This document shows positions 25,151 through 36,940 of a stretch of 64,000 nt of DNA, one piece after another (position 1 is the first letter of the stretch; each line of letters begins with the position of its first letter). The DNA comes from Nymphaea colorata. Taxonomy: Eukaryota > Streptophyta > Magnoliopsida > Nymphaeales > Nymphaeaceae. The notes below the pieces were generated by a model, which was not told the DNA's origin, ran no database searches, and saw only the letters and a list, made by a program, of their open reading frames with translations. A program made the position numbers and the translations under genes. The stretch lies in NCBI RefSeq assembly GCF_008831285.2, contig NC_045142.1, forward strand, positions 10,163,952 to 10,227,951. Direction: 5' to 3'.

Positions 25151-25454
25151 AAATGCAGACTATAAGTTGAGGAGTATTTATTCTGCTTTATGAAAGTCCA
25201 AATTTAAAGTTTGTTACTATGGTCAAGCCAATGACCAGGACATGCATGCTTTAGAACTTGAGACCTATCGAAGCAACTGGATAAGCTACAAAACTTTAAG
25301 CACATGCTGCCAGTTCCAGCTTATACTTAATATGGCACAGCTGAAAATGTTGAGAAAATTAATCAGCGTTTCAGCTTAATCACAATGCAACTTAGTGAAC
25401 ATCAGTCAGCAATCCTGGTTAAGTGGAGGGCAGAACTGAGTGATCTAGAGAGTT

Positions 25455-26001
25455 ACTTCACATGGCTCACAAGCTTTGGCACATTCTCCACGGTTATGTT
25501 CTGGATACTTTTGCATGATCTTATAATACTCCTTGATACTTGCTGCTTCTAGTATGGTTCCTTTGGCCACTTCAGCATTTCTTCTTTGGTTCCTTCTTTA
25601 GTCTTGTGGGATTGAGAATATATGATCTGATAACTTTTGCCTTCGTATAACCAGACATTAGCTTCATTGCACTGATGCAATAATTCTTCAAATATTAATT
25701 GTATATCTCTTGCCCCTTTTTTAGAAAAGAATTCAGGCATATATGGTAGTAATATTTCTGGCTGTACTTTATTTTCTGGTTAGACTATTTCTTTTGTTAT
25801 GCCAATTTTAACACAATAAATGGGAGCTAGTATTTTGTCTTTCAATATCTCTCCCTGAGCGGCATATATACGAATATATATCAGCGGCGCTTTGGTAATC
25901 TCAAGATACCTTTTAGCTGCCTTACATAGTTCTGGTATTTGTTTCAATTCTTTTCCTATGAGTGTATGTAGCTGTCCATAGCTATGTGTCATTTTGACCA
26001 T
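25455..26001 (-). pseudogene. pararetroviral C-terminal region, interrupted
   Basis: Two adjoining open pieces (26001-25780 and 25740-25549) plus a frame-shifted tail reaching about 25455. The sequence is mixed charged with a Cys-containing stretch near the end and contains the phrase GQLHTLIGKEL. I do not recognise a named domain. Its position after RNase H suggests a 3'-terminal viral product. At least one stop (near 25779) and one frame change interrupt it. Confidence 0.5.
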
Positions 26002-26032
26002 ATTAGGATCAGTATCATGATGTGCTATTAAT

Positions 26033-26520
26033 TTATTTAGTCATGGGTAGGGTATGGTTGTATAACCTTTTTTCCTGTGCTGCTTTTTCTCTAGGATTTT
26101 TGTTTAGATAATCAATAATCTTTTTTAGGTTTCTTACACAACTTGTCACTATCATGGATTGACTTTTTTTTTCTTGTTCTACAGTCTGTATATACATTTG
26201 TACTTGAGGTGGTATAAATTGGACTGGTTTTACCTGTACCTTGGGCTTTTGGAATTTACTATTTAGGTTAAGGTTTTTGAATTTTTGTTTTCTAGGCTTG
26301 ACTGGGATATTTATCTCAGTGTTTTTTACCTCTTGGGGTTTATTTTGTGCTACCTGGGGTTCTCCATTTATTTCTAAGCTTTTATCTTTTAGTTGTTTTT
26401 CTATTTGGGTTTTCCATTCTTGTAGAATATTTATAGTTTGTTTTAAGTTTCCTACATCTGCTTCTAAATTTATTATTTTAATTTTCAGCATCTGCACATC
26501 AAAATCAAAACCGGTTATCT
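26033..26520 (-). pseudogene. pararetroviral coiled-coil protein region
   Basis: An open minus-strand stretch whose N-terminal third has a heptad-like pattern (LKIKIINLEADVGNLKQ). A Pro/Lys-rich basic middle with repeated KP and QKPK words follows, then a second helical segment. Coiled-coil plus basic, proline-rich layout is typical of pararetroviral virion-associated proteins. That is an inference from composition only, not from a recognised domain. Confidence 0.5.
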
Positions 26521-26925
26521 CTGGATAATAAATCTGCATAAACATTATCATCTGATTTAACTAATTCTATAGAGAAATCAAACAGTTTAATATCATTAAC
26601 TAGTCTCCTTATTTCTTTTTTTACGATTGAGTTCTCAAGTTTAGCGTTTAACCAATATTTCAGTTGGGTATTATCTATTTTTACTACAAACTTTGTGAAT
26701 ACAACATAGATTTCGAAATGGAATAGTATAAAGCTAATAATTCTTTCTTATTTATTTCCCATTTATCTTCATTTTCTTTAAAACTCTCTAAGTGATATCT
26801 ACACGGATATTCTGGTTTGGTATTTGTATATTTGTACTTTAATACTAATCTGTAACTATTATTAGAAGAATCATATTCTATTATCCATTCGAAAGAATTC
26901 TTTTCATATGGGAATTCCAATTTTG
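26515..26925 (-). pseudogene. pararetroviral RNase H domain, decayed
   Basis: RNase H signatures read on the minus strand: an early Asp in 'EYDSSNNSY', a Glu in 'NKKELLALYYSI' and a final 'YADLLSR' block near 26520. These are the expected order for a retroelement RNase H. The stretch is interrupted by frame breaks after 26684. It follows the RT remnant almost directly, implying loss of the intervening RT C-terminal part. Confidence 0.7.
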
Positions 26926-26929
26926 GTAG

Positions 26930-27378
26930 ATCTTTACATATTTTCTGTATTCTTTACAATTTTGAAATCATCTCGGTGCATTTTTATATCCAAATGGTAA
27001 TACATTTCATTCATAAAATCCATTAGGTACAGTAAACGTTGTTAATGCTTTACTTTCTTCGGTTAACTTTAAGTGATAAAATCCACTTTTACAATCGAAT
27101 TTACTAAAATAATGGTATCATGAAATTTGTTTTAATTTTAGTATTTTGTTTGGAATATGATAGTTATAAGACTTAGTTTTTGCATTTAAGTTCATATAGT
27201 CAACGATCATTCTCGTTTTACCTCTTTTTTGTTCACTATATTTATTAACTATAAATGCTGGACTACTATGTTTGGAGTCTGAGGGTCTAAAATATCCTTC
27301 TTTTAATAATTCTTGAATGTTGTTATCAAATTCTTTTAAATCGTTTGGTACGTATTTTAGGGGTGGTTGTGTGATCAT
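26930..27378 (-). pseudogene. pararetroviral reverse transcriptase fragment
   Basis: The 5' part (27378-27118) carries 'SSPAFIVNK' and 'GKTRMIVDYMNLN', standard RT blocks 1-2. After an in-frame stop, block A 'FDCKSGFYHL' and the 'LPFGYKNAP' block follow at about 27085-26970 with further TGA stops. The YxDD catalytic box and the thumb are not seen. The sequence passes from 'KNAP' to RNase H within about 60 bp. The enzyme is therefore inactive by deletion as well as by stops. Confidence 0.78.
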
Positions 27379-27699
27379 ACTGTCTTCATTTATTAATTCA
27401 ATTTTTACTTCTGTGTGGTGTTTTTTCTAAAATTTTAATGGATTTTCTGAATAAAGTATTTCTAATAGTTTTGTAATATCATTTAATTCATATGTTTCAT
27501 ATATTTGTAATATTATTGTATTTACTCTTACTCTTGTTAATTTTTGTGTTAACTAACTATTTCCTTTTTGCCATGGGGTTTGTTTCCTTTAGTTGTTTTT
27601 ACCTACAAGGGCATTAATTTTTTTCACTACAGGGTGTAGTTAGAATCAGATATTTTTATGTGATTTCTATAGGTAAGTAGTTGTTTAGAAAAGGTCTTC

Positions 27700-27960
27700 T
27701 TAGTATTATATCTTTCATTCTAGTTCAAAAGCACATATTCTATTTATTTTGATAATGTTTTTTTTCAGATTTGTATCGTAATGATCTCAGCTTTATATCT
27801 AATAACATCTCTTGCACCATTAAAACCTTTAATTTCCAATGGATTTTGTAGTTCTTCCCATATGTTATCCGGTAAACAATTCTTTTTATATAAATTAATC
27901 TGTGCTCCTGTATCAATATAGGGTGTATAATATCTGTTATTATATTATTTGACTATATTT
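27700..27960 (-). pseudogene. pararetroviral aspartic protease fragment
   Basis: A retropepsin active-site phrase 'YIDTGAQINL' is encoded at about 27920-27890 (DTG codons 27914-27906), followed by an 'IWEEL' phrase as in caulimovirid proteases. It lies just upstream of the RT fragment, the standard PR-RT order. Stops interrupt the downstream half. Confidence 0.62.
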
Positions 27961-28471
27961 TTTATTAGTATATAAATAAATTTGTCTTTTACTATAGTCA
28001 TAGATGGTTTATTCATAGTCATCATTTGATTCTGGTAGACTATATTGATAGTAATAAATCTATACTGCTTTGTCCGTAGATCTTTCAAGTAATTCGTATT
28101 CAAACCTTGCTAGTCTTTCTATTTCTTGAAGTCACCTATATCTTTTATCAATCATTCTTTTTTGTAGTTTTCCAATAAATATGTGAATTAAATAATATAT
28201 TTTAAAATAATACTGTAGTTGTTCTCTTTCTCTTTTACTAAAATATTTTCTTCATTCTTTCCCAAATATCTTTGAATTTATTCTAGATATCATTCAAAAA
28301 TTGTCTTCTCCAAATTCTATGTCTGAAATTGATAAATGCTGAATATTTCTTAGCCATCTATCAGTTACTTTTATTATTAACTTACTGATGAATTGTCTTA
28401 CAACAATCATCTTTTTTAACTAGGGTATCTATTTTCTTTTGGTTATAAGTAATGCATGTCTTTTATATCCT

Positions 28472-28774
28472 CTATGGTTTATTGGTACGATATATGTTAA
28501 TCATTTTTCTAATTTTATCATGTTGACCAAACATTCTATTTTCTAGATTTCTATCATAATATTCATCTCCTTCAAAATAATCAGTATCAAAGTAATTTGT
28601 TGGTGTGTATTCATATGTCTCATACTTTTCTAGTACTAATTCTTTTAGGTTATTAATAAACATATATACTAATTGACATATTGAAAATACATTTATTAAT
28701 TGTTTCCTTCTAATTTCTGAGCTTTTTTTTTTGCATTCTTCTGTAAATTTTGTTGGATTGGTTCTCTTAATCAT
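28472..28774 (-). pseudogene. pararetroviral linker region, unidentified
   Basis: An open minus-strand stretch rich in Tyr, Asp, Glu and Asn. It begins with a Lys-rich segment and includes an acidic 'DTDYFEGDEYYDRN' patch. It lies between the two protease-like segments. I see no zinc knuckle or other named motif. It may be part of a capsid or linker. Confidence 0.4.
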
Positions 28775-28849
28775 CTAGATCTCTTGGGATAATTATCCTT
28801 TTCCCCATACTCGGGATTTCGATTATATTTTTCTCAATTCTGTAATTAT

Positions 28850-29370
28850 CATATTTATTTAACCTTCAATTTCCTAGTATTATATCTATTTGTCCATCGC
28901 TTCTATGTTCTTGAATTTCAAAAGTAACTTCAAACTTATAATTTGATATGGTTATTTCCTGGGTTACAGTTCTCTAGCTTTTTATAACATTTTCCCTGAA
29001 TATCCTTGTATTTGTGATTACTAGGTAGTACTATGTCGTTTTTTATTAAATCTAGTGTTATATAGTTTTCTTCTGATCCTGTATCTATTAATACTATTCT
29101 AAGTTTATCATCCATAATTCTTTTAACATAAAACTGGTTTTGTTTATAGCTTGTTTCTCCTTCTTTTTTATTCTCACTGATACTTAACATATTCTTTATT
29201 ATTTGTAATTCATTATGTTCATTTTTTGTGTAATAAGGTCCAATGTCTTGTATAATATTAATTAGTTGTTTGAAAGGATTATCTATTTGTATTGTATCAT
29301 TACTTTTTCTTTTGGTTGATATCTTGTGTTTGTATATAACAACATACATATTTTTCCCTTTAATTGTCAT
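28850..29370 (-). pseudogene. second, upstream retropepsin-like domain
   Basis: The frame from 29370 carries 'IDTGSEENYI' (DTG codons at 29085-29077). After a frame change near 28960, the adjoining frame carries a strand pattern ending 'IDIILGN' at about 28870-28885. DTG...ILG(N) is the full retropepsin signature. A second DTG-containing domain lies 1.17 kb downstream, so this element shows two. The 5' end of any longer polyprotein is cut by the tandem array at about 29.4 kb. Confidence 0.55.
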
Positions 29371-29448
29371 AACTTTACATCCTTTCTCTAGTTGGATTCA
29401 TGATAGTTTCCAATATAACTAAACTTCTATCTATATATATCTCTCTCT

Positions 29449-32400
29449 ATTGCGTGTACAGTTTACATGCTTCTACGACTGCCAGGATGTCCATCAACTG
29501 TCTATTCTTCACTTAGGAGGCCCACCAGGAGTGGGGGGACCCGAAAAGCAACCACAGCCGCTGATCGAAAAGGAGAATCATGGTGACATCTTCCGCATGC
29601 TATTTTTATCTCTGTCTTGCATGACAAAGCAACTAAAAGCAACAGCAGAGCACGTGTGATACAAGGCCTACACTACGCGTTTCAGGGAGAAAGAGAGGTT
29701 GCAGATCAATCTACGAGTACAATAAATTTGTCAAACAACTTTGATCTAATTTTGGTAATGGCAAAGAGAAACCCTATTGTGTATATAGTTGTTTCATCAA
29801 AATAGACTTTGAACACAACCCTTGAACTCAACCGATTTGACTCAGTTGCAGCACAGCTGCGTGGAGATTGGTTCGTGACAAACACAACCCCGACCTTCAA
29901 CGACATGATTCTCAGTCTACCATTCAGAAAAATTCCTACACGTTGTCCCCAATAGTTTATAGTCTACATGCTTCTACGACTGTTGAGATATCCATCGATT
30001 GTCTCCTCACCCCTTAGGAGGCCCACCAAGAGTGAGGGGACCCAAAAAGCAACCGCAGCCATTGATGGAAAAGGAGAATCCTGGCGGCATCTTCCGCGTG
30101 CCATTTCTCCTTCTGTCTCGTGTGACAAAGCAGCTAAAAGCAACAACAGTGAACGTACGATACGAGGCCTATGCTATGCGTTTCAGGGAGAAAAGGAGGT
30201 TGCAGATCGATCAACAAGTTCAATAATTTTGTGAAACAACTGCGATCTAATTTTGGTGATGGCAAAGATAAATCCTATTGCGTGTGTACTAATTTCATCG
30301 AAATAGACTTCGAACAGAACCCCCGAGCTCAAGCGATCTGACTCAGTTGCAGTACAGATGCATCGAGCCTGGTTCGTGACAAACACAACACCGAGCTTGA
30401 ACGACATGATTCTCGGTCTACCATTCAAGAAAAATCCTACACATTGTCCCCAACAGTCTACAGTCTATATGCTTCTACAACTGTCGGGATGTCCATCGAT
30501 TGTCTCCTCTCCCCTTAGGAGGCCTACCAAGAGTGGGGGGACCCAAAAAGCAACCGCACCCATTCATTGAAAAGGAGAATCCTGGCAGCATCTTCTGTGT
30601 GTCATCTCTCCTTCTATCTCGCGTGACAAAGCAGCTAAAAGCAATAGCAATGTACGTACATTTGAGAGGCCTACGCTATGCGTTTCAGGGAGAAAGAGAG
30701 GTTACAGATCAATCAACGAGTTCAATAATTTTGTGAAACAACTGTGATCTAATTTTGATGATGGCAAAGATAAATCATATTGCGTGTATACTTATTTCAT
30801 CGAAATACACTTTGAACAGAATGCCAGAGCCCAAGCGATTTGACTCAGTTGCAGCACAGCTGCGTCGAGATTGGTTCGTAACAAACACAACCCCTAGCTC
30901 AAACGACATGATTCTCAATCTACACTTAATGAAAATTCCTGCACGCCATCGCAAACAGTGTACAGTCTACAAGTTTTTACGACTACTGGGATGTCCATAC
31001 ATTGTCTCCTCTCTGCTTAGGAGGCCCACCAGGAGTGGGGGGACCCGAAAAGCAATCGCAGTCGTTGACGAAAAAGGAGAATCTTGGCAGCATCTTCCAC
31101 GTGCTATCTCTCTCTGTCTCGCATGACAAAGAGGATAAAAGCAATAGCAGCGCACGTGTGATAGAGAGGCCTATGCTACGTGTTTCAGGGAGAAAGAGAG
31201 GTTGCAGATAGATCTACGAGTTCAATAAATTTGTCAAACAACTTTGATATAATTTTAGTGATGGCAAAGAGAAATTCTTTTATATGTATATTTATTTCAT
31301 CGAAATAGACTTTTAATACAACCCCCTAGCGCAAGCGACCTGACTCAGTTGCAGCTCAACTGCGAGGAGATTGGTTCATGACAAACACAACCCTAGCTCA
31401 AACGACATGATTCCATGTCTACCATTTTGGGAAATTCCTACATGTTGTCCCCAACAGTCTACAATCCATATTTTTCTTAGACTACCGAGATGTCCATCCA
31501 TTGTCTCGTATCCCCTTAGGGGACCCGAAAATCTACCACAGCCGTTGATGGAAAAGGAGAATCCCGGCGGCATCTTCTGCCTGCTATCTCTCCCTCTGTC
31601 TCACGTGACAAAGCTGCTAAAAGCAACAGCAGCGCACGTACGATACGAGAGGCCTATGCTACGCATTTCAACGAGAAAGAGAGGGTGAAGATCGATCTAT
31701 GAGTTCAATAAATTTGTCAAACAACTGTGATCTAATTTTTGTGATGACAAAAATAAAATCCTATTTGTCAATTCATTGAAATTGACTTTGAACACAACCC
31801 CTGAGCTCAAGCGACTTGACTTAATCGCAACCCAGCTGCGTCGAGATTGGTTAATGACAAACACAACCACGAGCTCAAACGACATGATTCTCAGTCTACC
31901 ATTCAGGAAAATTCCTACACGTTGTCCCCAACAATCTAAAGTCTACATGCTTCTACGATTGCCGGGACGTCCACCAAGAGTGGGGGCACCCGAAAAGCAA
32001 CCACAGCCATTGATGGAAAACGAGAATCCCGATGGCATCTTCCGCATACCACCATTCAGGAAAATTCCTACACGTTGTCCCCAACAATCTATAGTCTACA
32101 TGCTTCTACGTCTGCCGATACGTCCATCCATTGTCTCCTCTCTCCTTAAGAGACCCACCAAGAGTGGGGGGACCTAAAAAGCAACCGCAGCCACTGATCG
32201 AAAAGGAGAATCCTGACAACATCTTCCACGTGTTATCTATCTCTCTGTCTCGCGTGACAAAGCAGCTAAAAGCAACAGCAACACACGTGCGATACGAGAG
32301 GCCTACGCTACGCGTTTTAGGAAAAAAGAGGGGTTGCAGATCGATATACAAGTACAATAAATTTGTCAAATAATTGTGATCTAATTTTGGTGATGGCAAA

Positions 32401-35400
32401 GAGAAATCTTATTGCATGTATAGTTATTTCATCGACATAGATTTTGAACACAACCCCCGAGCTCAATCGACCTGACTCAGTTGCAGCTCAGCTGCATGGA
32501 TATTCGTTCATGACAAGCACAACCCGTAGCTCAAACGACATGATTCCCAGTCTGCCATTCTAAAAAATTTCTACACGCTGTCCCGAACAGTCTACGGTCT
32601 ATATGTTTCTACGGCTGCCGGGATGTCCATCGATTGTTTTCTCTTCCCTTAGTAGACCCACCAAGAGTGGGGGGACCCGAAAAGCAACATTAGCCGTTGA
32701 TGGAAAAGGAGAATCCCGGCTTCAACTTTGGCTTGCCATTTCTCCCTTTGTCTCGTGTGACAATGCAGCTAAAAGCAACGACAGTGCGTACGATAAGAGA
32801 GGCCTACACTACATGTTTCACGGAGAAAGAGAGGTTGCAGATCGATATACTAGTTCAATTACTTTGTCAAACAACTGTGATCTAATTTTGGTGATGACAA
32901 AAAGAAATCATATTGCGTGTATAGTTATTTCATCGAATTAAACTTTGAACACAACCAATGAACTCAAGCGATTTGACTCAGTTGCAGCACAACTGCGTGG
33001 AGATTTGTTCGTGACAAACACAACTCCGAGCTTAAACGACATGATTCTTAGTCTACCATTCAGGAAAATTCCTACACGTTGTTCCCAACAGTCTACACTA
33101 TACATGCTTCTACGACTGTCAGAATGTCCATCGATTGTCTCCTGTCCCCTTAGGAGGCCCACCAAGAGTGAGGGGACCCAAAAAGCAACTGCAGCTATTG
33201 ACGGAAAAGAAGAATCATAGCGGCATCTTACGCGTGCCATCTCTCCTTCTGCCTTGTGAGACAAAGCAGCTAAAAGCAACAGCAGTGCATGTACGATACG
33301 AGAGGCCTACGCTTCGCGTTTCAAGGACAAAGAGAGGTTGCAGATCAATCAACGAGTTAAATAATTTTGTGAAACAACTGTGATCTAATTTTGGTGATGG
33401 CAAAGATAAATCCTATTGCGTGTGCACTTATTTCATTGAAATAGACTTTGAACACAAACTCCGAGCTCAAGCGATTTGACTCAGTAGCAACACAGGTGCG
33501 TCGAGATTGGTTCATGACAAACCCAACCCCGAGCTTAAACGACATGATTTTCAGTCTACCATTCAGGAAAATTCCTACATGTTGTCCCCAAAGTCGATAG
33601 TATACATGCTTCTACGACTGTCAAGATGTCCATCCATTGTCTCCTCTCCCCTTAGGAGGCCCACCAGGAGTTGGGGGACCCGAAAAGCGACCACGGCCAT
33701 TGAGAAAAAAGGAGAATCCTCGCGTGATCTTCCGCGTGCTATCTCTCCCGTGACAAAGCAGCTAAATGCAATAGCGGCACACATACGATACGAGTGGCCT
33801 ACGCTACGTGTTTCAGCGAGAAAGAGAGGTTGCAGATAGATCTACGAGTTCAATAAATTTGTCAAACTGTGATATAATTTTGGTGATGGCAAACATAAAT
33901 TCTATTGCGTGTATAGTTTTTTCATCGAAATAGACTTTGAACACAACCCCCGAGCTAAAGCGACCTCTCTCAGTTGCAGCTCAGCATGGATATTGGTTTG
34001 TGACAAACACAACTACTATCTCAAACGACATGATTCTTAGTCTACCATTAATGAAAATTCCTACACGTTGTCACAAACAGTCTACAGTCTACATGTTTGT
34101 ACGATTGTCGGGATGTCCATTCATTGTTTCCTCTCCATTTAGTAGGCCCATTCATTGTTTCCTCTCCATTTAGTAGGCCCACCAAAGTTGGGGGGACCCA
34201 AAAAGTAACCTCAACCGTTGACGAAAAATGAGAATCCCGACGGCATCTTCCATGTGCTATCTCTCTCTGTCTCGCGAGACAAAGAGGATAAAAGCAATAG
34301 CAACGCATGTATGATATGAGAGGCCTGTGCGTGTTTCAGGGAAAATGAGAGGTTGCAGGTAGATCTACGAGTTCAATAAATTTATCAAACAACTGTGATC
34401 TAATTTTGGTGATGGAAAAGAGAAATTCTTTTACGTATATAGTTATTTCATCGAAATAGACTTTAAATACAACTCCTGAGCTCAAGCGACCTGACTCAGC
34501 TGCTGCTCAGCTGTGTGGAGATTGGTTCATGACAAACACAACCCTTTGTTCAAACGATATGATTCTTAGTCTACCATTCAGGAAAATTCCTACACGTTGT
34601 CCCCAACAGTCTACAGTCCATATGCTTCTACGACTGCTGAGATGTCCATCTATTGTCTCTTCTCCCCTTAGAAGGCCCAACAACAGTGGGGGGAGGGGGG
34701 GGGCGAAAAGCAACCACAGCCGTTGATGGAAAAGGAGGATCCTTGTGGCATCTTCATGCTATTTCTCCCTTTGTCTCACGTGACAAAGCAGCTAAAAGCA
34801 GCAGCAGTGCACATACGATATAAGGCCTACGCTACGCTTTTCAGGGAGAAAGAGAGGTGTAGATCGATCTACGAGTTCAATAAATTTGTCAAACAATTGT
34901 GATCTAATTTTGGTGATGACAAAAAGAAATCCAATTGCGTGTATAGTTATTTCATCGAAATAGACTTTGAACACAACCCTTGAGCTCAAGTGACTTGACT
35001 CAATTGCAGCTCAGCTGCGACAAGATTGGTTGGTGACAAACACAACCACGATCTCAAACGACATGATTCTCAGTCTACCATTCAGGAAAATTCTTACACG
35101 ATGCCCCCAACAATCTACATTCTACATGCTTCTACGTCTGCCGAGACGTCCATCCACTGTCTCCTCTCTGTGTAGGAGGCCCACCAAGAGTGGGGGGACC
35201 CAAAAAGCAACCGCAGCCATTGATCGAAAAGGAGAATCCCGACGACATCTTCTACGTGCTATCTATCTCTTTGTCTCGCCTGACAAAGCAGCTAAAAGCA
35301 ACAGCAGCACACGTACGATACAAGAGACATACACTACGCGTTTTAGGGAAAAAGAGAGGTTGCAGATCGACATACAAGTACAATAAATTTGTCAAACAAT

Positions 35401-36400
35401 TGTCATCTAATTTTGGTGTTGGCAAAGAGAAATCCTATTGTGTGTATAGTTATTTCATCGAAATAGACTTCGAACACAAACCCCGAGCTCAATCGACCTC
35501 ACTTAGTTGCAGCTCAGCTGCATGGAAATTGGTTCATGACAAACACAACCTCTATCTCAAACGACATGATTCTCAGTCTACCATTCTGGAAAATTCCTAC
35601 ACTATCCTCAACAGTCTACAGTCTATATGTTTCTACGACTGTCGGGATGTCCTTCGATTGTCTCCTCTCCCTTTAGGAGGTCCACCAAGAGCGGAGGGAC
35701 CCAAAAAGCAACCTCAGTCGTTGATGGAAAAGGAGTGCACGTACGATATGAAAAGCCTACGCTACGCGTTTCAGGGAAAAAGAGATGTTGTAGATCGATC
35801 TACGAGTTCAATTAATTTGTCAAACAACTGTGATCTAATTTTGGTGATGACAAAAAGAAATCATATTGCGTGTATAGTTATTTCATCGAATTAAACTTTG
35901 AACACAACCCCCGAGCTCAAGTGACTTGACTCAGTTTCAGCTCAGCTGCGTTGAGATTGGTTAATGACAAACACAACCCCGAGCTTAAACGACATGATTC
36001 TCTGTTTACCATTCAAGAAAATTCCTACACGTTGTCCCCTACAATGTACAATCTATATGCTTCTACGACTGCCTGGGATGTCCGTCAATTGTCTCCTCTC
36101 CCCTTAGGAGGCCCACCAGTAGTGGGGGGACCCGAAAAGCAACTCCAGCTGTTGATGGAAAAGGAGAATTCCCACATCATCTTCCATGTGCTATCTCTCT
36201 CTGTCTCGTGTGACAAAAAGGGTAAAGGCAACAACAACGCACGTACGATACGAGAGACCTATGTACGCGTTTCAGGGAGAAAGGAGAGGTTGCAGATCGA
36301 ACAACGAGTTCAATAATTTTGTGAGACAACTGTGATCTAATTTTGGTGATGGCAAAGAGAAATCTTATTGCATGTGTAGTTATTTCATCCAAATAGAATA
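29449..36400. repeat. tandem array, about 500-bp unit, main block
   Basis: About fifteen head-to-tail units. The landmark 'AGGCCCACCA(A/G)GAGTGGGGGGACC' or a variant recurs near 29517, 30018, 30517, 31020, 32150, 32653, 33154, 33656, 34177, 34672, 35177, 35677 and 36106. Altered copies lie near 31515 and 31970. Other constant words are 'CGACATGATTCTCAGTCTACCATTC', 'CAAAGCAGCTAAAAGCAACAGCA' and 'GTGATCTAATTTTGGTGATGGC'. Local irregularities are an extra partial unit at 31900-32110, a 36-bp duplication at 34114-34185 and a deletion of about 60 bp near 35735. Frames up to 234 codons recur in several phases on both strands and break differently in each unit. That fits non-coding repeat evolution rather than a gene family. 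Confidence 0.92.
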
Positions 36401-36401
36401 G

Positions 36402-36940
36402 ATTATTAGATTCCTTTTGTTGATCTTTGCACTTTGTAATCGATGCGATTCTTTGGTACAGCTAGAGGAGAAAGAGAACTGATGCTAGGGAAGCACTGGA
36501 AGCAGGAGAGGGCGATTTCATTTCTGGTCTCGTGAAGGTCGAAATGAGTTCGGACTTCGGCCCGTATCCAACCTCAAATTGTATGTAAGTGTAGTTATGC
36601 TCAAGTCAATGTGATAAGGATGTCGACAAATAGGATAGGGATAAATTAATGCCTGATCGGGCCACATTAAATTAGTCGGATATGGAAAATAGTTTTGAAA
36701 TGCAATAGAATGCCGAAATTCAAATACATTGGTTGCTTAGTTATGTAGTATCAAAACTCGGCATCAATTGTCTAGTTGCCAATCAATTTTCTTTTGTTGT
36801 CTATTTGTTGGGTACATTTCTTCTGGGAACCTAATTGAACAAATCATGCACCCATGTTGGTGATTTTGAGTTTAGATTTTGTGCATTTAGACTCACCAAA
36901 CGAACGACGCTAGGCTCCTTACAATTTGCAAAACCTTCAA
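36402..36940. other. unique-looking 0.5-kb interruption in the tandem array
   Basis: The repeat stops after 'TTTCATCCAAATAGA' and resumes at about 36946 with 'ACTTTGAACACAACC'. Those two phrases are adjacent in a normal unit, so this is an insertion at a definable point in the unit. The inserted DNA has no long open frame or clear terminal repeats. The five bases TAGA(C/T) near the left edge may be a target repeat, which I cannot confirm. Confidence 0.6.

Larger units (their letters stand above)
23498..25426. repeat. left copy of a host segmental duplication (ORC1 3' region)
   Basis: This segment matches 37512-39210 in direct orientation. A 245-bp stretch compared by eye (about 24310-24555 against 38189-38430) has six mismatches. 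Homology stops sharply after 'AATCCTGGTTAAGTGG' at 25426 (right copy 'AATCCTGGTTGAGTGG' at 39210). This copy carries about 100 bp absent from the right one near 23880-24020, and a further ~110 bp near 24897-25008. It includes the last two ORC1 exons, the intron between them and about 1 kb of ORC1 3' flank. Confidence 0.9.
25440..29375 (-). mobile_element. endogenous pararetrovirus remnant (Caulimoviridae-like)
   Basis: All domain remnants read on the minus strand: retropepsin-like, a second retropepsin-like, reverse transcriptase, RNase H, a coiled-coil segment and a C-terminal conserved stretch. Stops and frameshifts interrupt every long segment. There are no long terminal repeats with TG..CA ends, integrase or primer-binding site that would indicate an LTR retrotransposon. 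The RT and RNase H wording is closest, from memory, to plant pararetroviruses. Coding sequence abuts the ORC1-derived duplication at its 3' end and the tandem array at its 5' end. The element is strongly AT-rich compared with the array. It is non-functional as it stands. Confidence 0.8.
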
